Positions 1-5,430 of a DNA stretch of 8,715 nucleotides are shown one piece after another. Made by a program: the position numbers and the translations under genes. The stretch spans positions 1-8,715 of the forward strand of contig CAUBHZ010000057.1 in assembly GCA_958435885.1 (NCBI GenBank), written 5' to 3'. The DNA is from an uncultured Intestinimonas sp. (GTDB taxonomy: Bacteria; Bacillota_A; Clostridia; Oscillospirales; Oscillospiraceae). The notes beneath the pieces were generated by a model that saw nothing but the letters and a program-made list of their open reading frames with translations, did no database searches and had not been told where the DNA came from. Position 1 is the stretch's first letter. Each line of letters starts with the position of its first letter.

Positions 1-29
1 TTTTTCTTCATAACAACGGAATCGCTCAT
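1..29 (-). CDS. rnfG: RnfG, N-terminal fragment (Rnf complex subunit G), cut by the window edge
   Basis: Only the first nine codons are inside the window, reading MSDSVVMKK. The start ATG (29-27) overlaps the rnfD stop TGA (28-26) as ATGA. An AGGAGG Shine-Dalgarno lies at 45-40 on the minus strand, 10 nt upstream, inside the end of rnfD. The same arrangement precedes rnfD itself. The identification rests on position: in clostridial rnf operons the gene after rnfCD is normally rnfG, a periplasm-facing subunit with covalently bound FMN. The visible residues are too few to confirm the family. A new ORF here is well supported; the name is inferred from gene order. Confidence 0.6.
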
Positions 30-1063
30 TTGGAGGCACCCTCCTTTGCAGCTTTCTTGGCGGCCTTGGCCTTCTCCTTCATCTCTTTGGTGAAGCCGAA
101 GCGGGCGGGCCGGACGACCTGATCGATGAACCAGGCGCACACGTTCATGATGAGGATGGCGTAGCTGACACCCTCGGGATAGCCGCCGAAGTAGCGGATA
201 AACACGGTGAGCAGGCCGCAGCCGATGCCGAAGACGATCTCGCCCTTGGGGCTGGTGGGGCTGGTCACATAGTCGGTGGCCATGAAGAAGGCGCCCAGGA
301 ACAGGCCGCCGCCCAGCAGCTCATAGAGCATCCAGGTGACGCGGTCGTTGCCGCCCTGGGGGAAGAGGATGGTGAGCACAGCCACGGTGGCGATGAAGGC
401 CACGGGGATGTTGGGACGGATGACGCCGCGGGCGATGAGGTAGATACCGCCGGCCAGGAGCATCACAGCGGAAACCTCACCGATGCAGCCGCCCACGTTG
501 CCCACGAACATGTCCAGGATGCTGGCATCGGGCAGGGTGCCGGAGTGCATGAAGTCCACGGACAGGGGGGTGGCGCCGGTGACGGCGTCAGCGGCGGAGA
601 TGAGGCCGGACCACTTGCCGGGCACAGCCCAGGTGGTCATGGCCACAGGGTAGCTGAGCATCAGGAAGGCACGGCCGCCCAGAGCAGGGTTGATGAAGTT
701 CTTGCCCAGGCCGCCGAAGAGCTGCTTGACCACCACGATGGCGAAGAAGTCGCCGATGATGAGCATCCAGTAGGGCAGGGTGACCGGGCAGACGAAGGCC
801 AGCAGCACGCCGGTGACGGCGGCGGACAGGTCGCCGTTGGTCTGGGTCTTGTGAAGGAGCTTGCGGTAGCCCAGCTCGAAGATCTCACAGGCCACCACAG
901 AGATGATGGTGGCGATGAGAGCCCGGGGACCGAAGAAGTACACCGCCGCGCACAGGGCGGGCACCAGGGCGATCAGCACGTCCAGCATCAGGGAGCGGGT
1001 GCCGATGGGAGAGGAGACGTGGGGGGAGGAAGCTACCCCCAGCAGCTTATTCTCGTTGCTCAT
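26..1063 (-). CDS. rnfD: RnfD, membrane subunit of the ferredoxin:NAD+ oxidoreductase (Rnf) complex
   Basis: This 345-residue polytopic membrane protein belongs to the RnfD/NqrB family. The Rnf complex couples electron transfer between reduced ferredoxin and NAD+ to pumping of Na+ or H+. Hydrophobic segments lie at roughly 25-45, 47-65, 98-115, 195-213, 217-235, 247-263, 275-292 and 297-315. The covalent-flavin motif is visible as T-G-A-T at 162-165, so Thr165 is the predicted FMN phosphoester site by family analogy. Other family signatures are G-N-V-G-G-C-I-G-E at 188-196 and the T-D-Y-V-T-S-P-T-S-P-K-G-E stretch at 263-275. The C-terminal tail from about 326 is Lys/Ala-rich and probably cytoplasmic. 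The start ATG overlaps the rnfC stop as ATGA, with AAGGAGG (1080-1074) 10 nt upstream, indicating translational coupling. NqrB is the alternative, but the ferredoxin-type RnfC next door argues for Rnf. Confidence 0.95.
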   Translation of the reverse strand: MSNENKLLGVASSPHVSSPIGTRSLMLDVLIALVPALCAAVYFFGPRALIATIISVVACEIFELGYRKLLHKTQTNGDLSAAVTGVLLAFVCPVTLPYWMLIIGDFFAIVVVKQLFGGLGKNFINPALGGRAFLMLSYPVAMTTWAVPGKWSGLISAADAVTGATPLSVDFMHSGTLPDASILDMFVGNVGGCIGEVSAVMLLAGGIYLIARGVIRPNIPVAFIATVAVLTILFPQGGNDRVTWMLYELLGGGLFLGAFFMATDYVTSPTSPKGEIVFGIGCGLLTVFIRYFGGYPEGVSYAILIMNVCAWFIDQVVRPARFGFTKEMKEKAKAAKKAAKEGASK

Positions 1064-2403
1064 GCTTTGGCCGCCTCCTTCGCTTTCGCTTTCTGCTGGA
1101 GACCGCGGATCTCAAACTTGGCCATGCGGAAGGTCTGAACCAGGTGGATCCGGGCGGGGCAGATGTAGTTGCAGGAACCGCACTCCATGCAGTCCATGAC
1201 GTTGTACTCCTGGACCTTGTCCCAGTTGCGCTTCATGCTGTACATGCGCATGTAGAGGGGCATGAGGTGCATGGGGCAGGCGTTGACGCACTTGCCGCAG
1301 CGGATGCAGGTCTGCTCGGTGTCCTGCACGGCGGCCTCGGCGTCGGTGAGGGCCAGGATACAGTTGGTGCCCTTCATCATGGGGGCGGTGAGATCGTACT
1401 GGGGATTGCCCATCATGGGGCCGCCCATCAGCAGGCGCTGGGGCTGGGTCTGGAACCCGCCGGCCATCTTGATGAGGTGCTCGATGGGGGTGCCGATGGG
1501 GGCGTAGACGTTCATGGGCCGGGCCATGGCGCCGCCGGTCAGGGTGACGTTGCGGTGGGTGAGGGGCTTGCCCTCGGTGACCGCATCGTAGATGGCGGAG
1601 GCGGTGGCCACGTTGAACACGGTGCAGCCCACGTCGGCTGGCAGGCCTCCGGGGGGCACCTCACGGCCGGTGATCCGCTGGATGAGCTGCTTCTCAGCGC
1701 CCTGGGGATAGCGGGTCTTCAGCGTTTCGATCTGGATGCCGCTGCCCGCGGGGAGCAGGCTCTTCAGGTGCTCCACGGCGTCGAGCTTGTTGCCCTCGAT
1801 GCCGATGGTGGCCTCCTTCAGGCCCAGCGCCTTCATGATGAAGCTCACGCCGCCCAGGACGGCCTCGCCGCGCTCCAGCATGAGCCGGTGGTCGGCGGTG
1901 ATGTAGGGCTCACACTCGGCGCCGTTGATGAGGATGGCGTCGACCTTGCCCACCGCGCCGGAGAGCTTGACGTGGGTGGGGAAGCCCGCGCCGCCCATGC
2001 CGGTGATACCGGCCTCCTTGACGATGTCGATGATCTCCTGGGGAGTGAGGGCATCCACATTGTCACGGTGCTTGATGGTCTCACAGGGAGTGTCCTGGAA
2101 ATCGTTCTCGATGACCACGGACATCATTTTGCCTCCGCCGGGATGGGGCCGGGGCTCCACGGCCACGACCTTGCCGGAGACGCTGGCGTGAATGGGAGCA
2201 CCCAGACCGGCGATCTCACCGATCTTCTGGCCCACCTTCACCTCGTCCCCCACGGCCACGATGGGCTTGCAGGGAGCGCCCACGTGCATGGACATGGGGA
2301 TCACCACCTGAGCCGGAGCTTCCTCCAGCGGGACGACGGGTTTGCGCTCCGTCGCCTCCTTGTGCTCGGCGGGGTGGACGCCGCCATAAAACTTATGACT
2401 CAT
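1060..2403 (-). CDS. rnfC: RnfC, iron-sulfur subunit of the ferredoxin:NAD+ oxidoreductase (Rnf) complex
   Basis: This 447-residue soluble subunit is expected to sit on the cytoplasmic face of Rnf, where family knowledge places NADH binding. The N-terminus carries the family's G-G-V-H-P (7-11) and a barrel-sandwich region (about 30-85). The nucleotide/flavin-binding part shows the Gly-rich G-M-G-G-A-G-F-P-T (135-143) and the N-G-A-E-C-E-P stretch (160-166), as in NuoF-like proteins. Two [4Fe-4S] motifs follow: Cys366-369-372-376 and Cys405-408-411-415, each CxxCxxCxxxCP. The tail after about 430 is Lys/Ala-rich. The chosen start at 2403 has GAGGTGAT a few bases upstream. It is the first gene of the operon, and its TGA overlaps the rnfD ATG. 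NqrA is excluded because it lacks these cysteine clusters. Length is typical for clostridial RnfC. Confidence 0.96.
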   Translation of the reverse strand: MSHKFYGGVHPAEHKEATERKPVVPLEEAPAQVVIPMSMHVGAPCKPIVAVGDEVKVGQKIGEIAGLGAPIHASVSGKVVAVEPRPHPGGGKMMSVVIENDFQDTPCETIKHRDNVDALTPQEIIDIVKEAGITGMGGAGFPTHVKLSGAVGKVDAILINGAECEPYITADHRLMLERGEAVLGGVSFIMKALGLKEATIGIEGNKLDAVEHLKSLLPAGSGIQIETLKTRYPQGAEKQLIQRITGREVPPGGLPADVGCTVFNVATASAIYDAVTEGKPLTHRNVTLTGGAMARPMNVYAPIGTPIEHLIKMAGGFQTQPQRLLMGGPMMGNPQYDLTAPMMKGTNCILALTDAEAAVQDTEQTCIRCGKCVNACPMHLMPLYMRMYSMKRNWDKVQEYNVMDCMECGSCNYICPARIHLVQTFRMAKFEIRGLQQKAKAKEAAKA

Positions 2404-2575
2404 AGCATCACCTCTGTCATTACTTCAAACCTCTGCTTCCGAATTTAGGCCGCTGAACAAGTGGCTGTCGGAATGCGCAGTCATTTGTTCAGCGGTCCTT
2501 CCCAACGGGCGGACCGTTCTCACCGGTCTGCCCTCTCCCCAATGATCCGGCCCCCTGTATGGGGCAGGCTCGAAT
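2404..2575 (-). promoter_or_regulatory. Structured 5' leader of the rnf operon (about 170 nt)
   Basis: Between the predicted rnf transcription start and rnfC there is no gene but several inverted repeats. The largest has perfect 11-nt arms at 2450-2460 and 2485-2495. CGGTCC (2493-2498) pairs with GGACCG (2511-2516). The second of these overlaps GACCG (2512-2516), which also pairs with CGGTC (2524-2528). GCCCC (2550-2554) pairs with GGGGC (2561-2565). Because arms are shared, several helices exclude each other. No U-tract follows any of them, so none looks like a terminator. I recognise no known riboswitch class here. An ATG at 2420 begins a six-codon ORF, MTEVML, whose TGA overlaps the rnfC ATG. 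Leader extent depends on the promoter call. Confidence 0.5.
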
Positions 2576-2582
2576 CTTTATT

Positions 2583-2611
2583 ATAATAGTACTACCAATT
2601 CAAAATGTCCA
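2583..2611 (-). promoter_or_regulatory. Candidate sigma-A-type promoter for the rnf operon
   Basis: On the minus strand, TGGACA (2611-2606, 5 of 6 to consensus) is followed by a 17-nt spacer and TATTAT (2588-2583, 5 of 6). An overlapping exact TATAAT sits at 2585-2580 but would be 20 nt from the same -35. The start site would be near 2575. This is the only good -35/-10 pair I found upstream of rnfC. Confidence 0.65.
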
Positions 2612-2756
2612 GCTTTTCCAGCGAAAAAAGCGCCGAAATTAGGGAAAATAAATTTCTCTTTTTCCCGCCCTTCTCCGCGCCTCGGAGGCCGCGCCTCAAA
2701 TTCTCCGCTCGGCTTGTTCGGAATGCGAATTTTTTACAGTTTTCTGAAATCTCCCG
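2612..2756. other. Non-coding divergent spacer between the rnf and ilv promoters
   Basis: I see no gene in this 145-nt stretch. It is more AT-rich than the coding DNA and holds small inverted repeats: GAAATT (2635-2640) with AATTTC (2651-2656), GGGAAAA (2642-2648) with TTTTCCC (2660-2666), and GCCTC-G-GAGGC (2679-2689). TCCAGC occurs twice at about 2608-2622. These could be operators or partial terminators insulating the two promoters. No Rex-like site was recognised. Confidence 0.5.
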
Positions 2757-2785
2757 TTGACAAACCGCGCCGGCAGTTGTATCAT
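2757..2785 (+). promoter_or_regulatory. Promoter of the ilv operon
   Basis: An exact TTGACA (2757-2762), a 17-nt spacer and TATCAT (2780-2785, 5 of 6) form a near-consensus housekeeping promoter. It would start transcription near 2792, about 27 nt before T-box stem I. A short inverted repeat, ATATCA (2794-2799) with TGATAT (2805-2810), follows at the very 5' end of the transcript. Confidence 0.88.
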
Positions 2786-2818
2786 GATGTTTAATATCAC
2801 ATTTTGATATGGTGAAAA

Positions 2819-3048
2819 CAGCAATGACCGGGTAAGTAAATCGGTCTCGCAAGCCCAGAGAGGGAGCGGCAGGTGTGAGCTCCCGTGAGGGGCCGGGAGA
2901 AAGTCGCTCGTGAGCTGCGCCCCTGAAATGCCAGTAGGGGGCGACGGTTCCCCCCCGTTACCGGGGATGAGAGCGCGCGGGCGCCTGCCCGCGAATTTAG
3001 GTGGTACCACGGAGTGAGACTTCGTCCTATGAAGGACGAAGTCTTTTT
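2819..3048 (+). ncRNA. T-box leader (tRNA-sensing riboswitch), predicted valine specifier GUC
   Basis: All canonical T-box parts can be paired. Stem I: base 2819-2822/2914-2917; lower helix CGGG (2829-2832)/CTCG (2907-2910); specifier loop with AGTA (2835-2838) opposite GAA (2899-2901); upper helix 2842-2848/2889-2895; distal AGAGAGG region with GGGAGC (2862-2867)/GCTCCC (2879-2884). The base after GAA-A is GTC (2903-2905), followed by a purine, which is the specifier position and reads Val. Stem II: 2918-2923/2938-2943 with its own GAA/AGTA loop. IIA/B pseudoknot: ACGG (2944-2947)/CCGT (2955-2958), with C-run to GGGG (2963-2966). Stem III: 2976-2982/2987-2993. Antiterminator: TAGG (2998-3001)/CCTA (3026-3029) and ACGGAG (3009-3014)/CTTCGT (3020-3025) flank the TGGTACC bulge (3002-3008). 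TGGT would bind tRNA ending ACCA. Uncharged tRNA-Val should favour readthrough into ilvB1. Confidence 0.95.
3017..3048 (+). terminator. Intrinsic terminator of the T-box leader
   Basis: GACTTCGTCC (3018-3027) pairs perfectly with GGACGAAGTC (3034-3043) across a 6-nt loop, extended by A3017-T3044, and runs into TTTTT (3044-3048). Its 5' arm includes CTTCGT and CC, which the antiterminator also needs. The two structures therefore exclude each other, as in classical T-box attenuation. Confidence 0.93.
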
Positions 3049-3069
3049 GCATATTTGCCCTTTTTCCAC

Positions 3070-3096
3070 GTGACCCCGCTCCCGGTCACCGGGAGC
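3070..3096 (+). repeat. Overlapping, mutually exclusive hairpins between the T-box terminator and ilvB1
   Basis: GTGACC (3070-3075) can pair with GGTCAC (3084-3089). GCTCCCGG (3078-3085) can pair with CCGGGAGC (3089-3096). The arms overlap, so only one can form. Neither is followed by a U-tract, and neither contains the ilvB1 ribosome binding site (3115-3121). The function is unknown. Confidence 0.55.
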
Positions 3097-3129
3097 TTCC
3101 CTAATTTGAAATTCGAGGAGGAATGCTGC

Positions 3130-4752
3130 ATGATCAACGGAGCCCAGGCCCTGATGGAGAGCCTCAAGCGGGAGGGTGTAGAGCGGGTATTCGGCTACGC
3201 CGGCGCCACCATCTGCCCCGCCGTGGATGCCCTGGCCGCCACCGACATCGCCTACACCCTGGTCCGCACGGAACAGAACGCCGGTCACATGGCCTCCGGT
3301 TACGCCCGCATGATGGGCAAGCCCGGTGTGTGCATGGTGACCTCCGGTCCCGGCGCCACCAACCTCATCACCGGCATCGCCACCGCCTACATGGACTCCA
3401 TCCCCATGGTGGCCATCACCGGTCAGGTCCAGAGCTACCTGCTGGGCCGGGACATTTTTCAGGAAGTGGACATCACCGGCGCCTGCGCCCCCTTCATCAA
3501 GCACAGCTACCTGGTGAAGGATGCCAACGACATTCCCCGCGTCGTCAAGGAGGCCTTCCACATCGCCTCCACCGGTCGGCAGGGTCCCGTGCTCATCGAC
3601 ATTCCCATCGACATCCAGCAGCAGATGATCGACCCCGTCTACCCCGACAGCGTGGACATCCGCGGCTACAAGCCCAGCGTCAAGGGCAACGACAACCAGA
3701 TCAAGCGGGTGGCCGCCTCCATCTCCGCTGCCCAGAAGCCCCTGCTGTGCGTGGGCGGCGGTCTCTTCAGCGCCAAGGCCCAGGCCGAGCTCCTCACCCT
3801 GTGCGAGGGCGCCCGCATCCCGGTGGTCACCACCATGATGGGTCTGGGCCTGCTGCCCACCGACCACCCCCTGAACCTGGGCATGATCGGCGCCTTCGGC
3901 ACCCCCACCGCCAACCGGGCCCTCAATACCACCGACCTGCTCATCATCGCCGGCGCCCGGGCCGCCGACCGGGCGGTGACCTCCCCCAAGGAGATCGCCA
4001 GCCGTACCAAGACCGTCCACCTGGACGTGGACCCCGCCGAGATCGGCAAGAACTTCTCCACCACGGTGCCCGTGGTGGGCGACGTGAAGGTCATCCTGGA
4101 GCAGCTCATCTCCCATCACCCCAAGGCCCAGAGCGAGGCCTGGATCGCCGACCTCCAGGCCCGCCGGAAGGCGGAGGCCCAACCCGCCCCCGCTCCCGGC
4201 ACCGGCAGCGTCACTCCCTCCTACCTCATGCGCACCCTGGGTGAGCAGCTGGAGGACGACGCCTGTGTCTGCGTGGACGTGGGCCAGAACCAGATCTGGG
4301 CTGCCAAGCACCTGCCCATGAAGCACGGCCGCTTCCTCACCACCGGCGGCCTGGGCACCATGGGCTACTCCCTCCCCGCCGCCCTGGGCGTCAAGACCGC
4401 CGTCCCCCACCGGCAGACCGCGGTGGTCTGCGGCGATGGCAGCTTCCAGATGTTTGAGAACGAGCTGGCCACCCTGAAGGCCATGAACGCCGACGTGAAG
4501 ATCGTCATGGTCCACAACGGGGTGCTGGGCCTGGTCCATCAGATCCAGTACTCCAGCTACAGCGGTCCCTTCGGCGTGGACCTCACCGGCTCCCCCGACT
4601 TTGAGAAGCTGGCGGCGGCCTACGGCATCCCCAGCAAGCGCATCTCCGACGACGGAGAGGTGGACAGCGCCATCCGCGACATGCTCACCGCGTCCGGACC
4701 CTATCTGCTCATCTGCGACGTGGACCCCATGGTCACCACGTCCATGACCTGA
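3130..4752 (+). CDS. ilvB: Acetolactate synthase-like large subunit, divergent copy 1 (ThDP enzyme)
   Basis: This 540-residue ThDP-dependent enzyme of the acetohydroxyacid synthase family is predicted to condense two pyruvates, or pyruvate with another 2-oxoacid, in the first shared step of branched-chain amino acid synthesis. Catalytic Glu48 lies in R-T-E-Q-N. S-G-P-G-A-T-N (72-78), F-Q-E (110-112) and the ThDP/Mg motif G-D-G (435-437) with Asn463 are present. The three domains have normal order. The Arg of the substrate site is kept (Arg281). Departures from the canonical family: G-Y-A-G-A-T near the N-terminus instead of G-Y-P-G-G, A255 where the G-M-H-G Met normally sits, and Ile472 where the specificity Trp of R/H-Q-W-Q sits. 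The start at 3130 is set by GAGGAGG (3115-3121), 8 nt upstream; longer in-frame extension would run into the terminator. ilvN follows after 17 nt. Exact product preference is uncertain. Confidence 0.85.
   Translation: MINGAQALMESLKREGVERVFGYAGATICPAVDALAATDIAYTLVRTEQNAGHMASGYARMMGKPGVCMVTSGPGATNLITGIATAYMDSIPMVAITGQVQSYLLGRDIFQEVDITGACAPFIKHSYLVKDANDIPRVVKEAFHIASTGRQGPVLIDIPIDIQQQMIDPVYPDSVDIRGYKPSVKGNDNQIKRVAASISAAQKPLLCVGGGLFSAKAQAELLTLCEGARIPVVTTMMGLGLLPTDHPLNLGMIGAFGTPTANRALNTTDLLIIAGARAADRAVTSPKEIASRTKTVHLDVDPAEIGKNFSTTVPVVGDVKVILEQLISHHPKAQSEAWIADLQARRKAEAQPAPAPGTGSVTPSYLMRTLGEQLEDDACVCVDVGQNQIWAAKHLPMKHGRFLTTGGLGTMGYSLPAALGVKTAVPHRQTAVVCGDGSFQMFENELATLKAMNADVKIVMVHNGVLGLVHQIQYSSYSGPFGVDLTGSPDFEKLAAAYGIPSKRISDDGEVDSAIRDMLTASGPYLLICDVDPMVTTSMT
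3341..3399 (+). repeat. Near-identical paralogous DNA block, copy in ilvB1 (partner at 5651-5709)
   Basis: This 59-nt block encodes the S-G-P-G-A-T-N to Y-M-D-S region. It matches 5651-5709 at 56 of 59 positions by my alignment, including a perfect 31-nt run (3369-3399 with 5679-5709). The copies are direct and 2310 nt apart. Conserved protein sequence and shared GC-rich codon use may explain it. It is still long enough to serve as a recombination or gene-conversion site. Confidence 0.75.
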
Positions 4753-4769
4753 GAAAGGAGGAAGGCCAT

Positions 4770-5255
4770 ATGACCCAGACCATTTCCGTGCTGGTGGAAA
4801 ACCGCGCCGGCGTGCTCAACCGCATCACCGGTCTCTTCGCCCGCCGGGCCTTCAACATCGAGAGCCTGGCCGTGGGCGTCACCGACGACAAGAACATCTC
4901 CCGCATCACCATCATCGTGGACTCCGGCAACAATGTGGTGGAGCAGGTGGAAAAGCAGCTCAACAAGCTGGTGGACGTCATCAAGGTCCGCACCCTGGAC
5001 GAAAAGAAGCTCATCGGCCGGGAGCTCATTATTGTAAAGGTGTCCACCTCCACCAAGACCCGACAGGATGTGGCGAACCTCTGCCAGATCATGGGCGCCA
5101 AGATCGCCGACATCAGCAGCACCAGCATGACCCTGGAGCTCTCCGACACCCCCGACCGGGTGGACCTCTTCGAGAGCCTGCTGCGGCCCTTCTCCATCCT
5201 GGAGGTGGCCCGGACGGGCGTCATCGCCGTTCAGAAGGGCAGCGGCAAAATCTAA
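4770..5255 (+). CDS. ilvN: Acetolactate synthase regulatory (small) subunit, copy 1
   Basis: This 161-residue IlvN/IlvH-type protein has an N-terminal ACT domain (about 4-75) and the C-terminal small-subunit domain (about 80-158). The family binds the large subunit, stimulates it, and confers feedback inhibition by valine. Asn11, Gly14 and Asn29 match the valine-site residues known from E. coli IlvH and even fall at the same numbers. Feedback sensitivity is therefore plausible, though inferred. The start ATG has AAAGGAGG at 4754-4761, 8 nt upstream, and begins 17 nt after the ilvB1 stop. It presumably pairs with IlvB copy 1, although exchange with copy 2 cannot be excluded. The length is normal. 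Confidence 0.95.
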   Translation: MTQTISVLVENRAGVLNRITGLFARRAFNIESLAVGVTDDKNISRITIIVDSGNNVVEQVEKQLNKLVDVIKVRTLDEKKLIGRELIIVKVSTSTKTRQDVANLCQIMGAKIADISSTSMTLELSDTPDRVDLFESLLRPFSILEVARTGVIAVQKGSGKI

Positions 5256-5412
5256 GCGTCCGAGCCGTCGCGAGCAGCGCGGATGGACCGGCGCGAGGAC
5301 GGGAAACCGAGGACCGCAAAGCGGGCCTGTTTCTCGTCCGAGTCATAGGGAAGCCGCGCGTTGCGAGCAGGCGAGGCGTGATACCTCGTAGACGGCCGGC
5401 GCTGGACGGCCT
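5256..5412 (+). ncRNA. Structured non-coding element between the two ilvBN pairs (unknown class)
   Basis: This stretch is unusually long for an operon that otherwise has 17-25 nt gaps. It pairs into a closed, branched fold on the plus strand. P1 is GCCGTC (5264-5269)/GACGGC (5391-5396). P2 is GCAGCGCGG (5274-5282) with 5354-5364, with a 2-nt bulge. P3 is 5297-5307/5329-5339, 11 bp with one G-U, continuing as AGG/CCT and CCGC-AAA-GCGG. P4 is CGAGG (5372-5376)/CCTCG (5384-5388). GGCCG (5394-5398) can instead pair with CGGCC (5407-5411), which would open P1. The G-U pair would be A-C on the other strand, favouring a plus-strand RNA. CGTYGCGAGCAG occurs twice (5266-5277, 5359-5370). No protein call is credible. 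It is either a regulatory RNA or a dispersed intergenic repeat. Confidence 0.55.
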
Positions 5413-5430
5413 TTGACAGGAGTTGAACAC

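Noticed and set aside
1144..2448. 434-residue plus-strand open frame opposite rnfC
   Set aside because: It is an antisense shadow of rnfC, which has two intact CxxCxxCxxxCP motifs and a good ribosome binding site.
3001..3129. N-terminal extension of ilvB1 starting within the T-box antiterminator
   Set aside because: It would translate the terminator and overlap the leader structure. The AGGAGG at 3116-3121 fixes the ATG at 3130, where homology to the family begins.
2797..4539. 580-residue open frame on the minus strand across the T-box and ilvB1
   Set aside because: The protein is rich in Gly/His/Asp/Val repeats and has no recognisable domain. It is the antisense shadow of GC-biased codons in ilvB1.
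3130..4752. Catabolic, FAD-free AlsS-type acetolactate synthase
   Set aside because: It keeps the AHAS-type F-Q-E and Arg281 and is followed by a dedicated ACT regulatory subunit in a biosynthetic operon. AlsS enzymes work without one.
5413..5418. TTGACA just upstream of ilvB2 as a -35 element
   Set aside because: It overlaps the ribosome binding site, and any start would fall inside ilvB2. No matching -10 lies 17 nt downstream.
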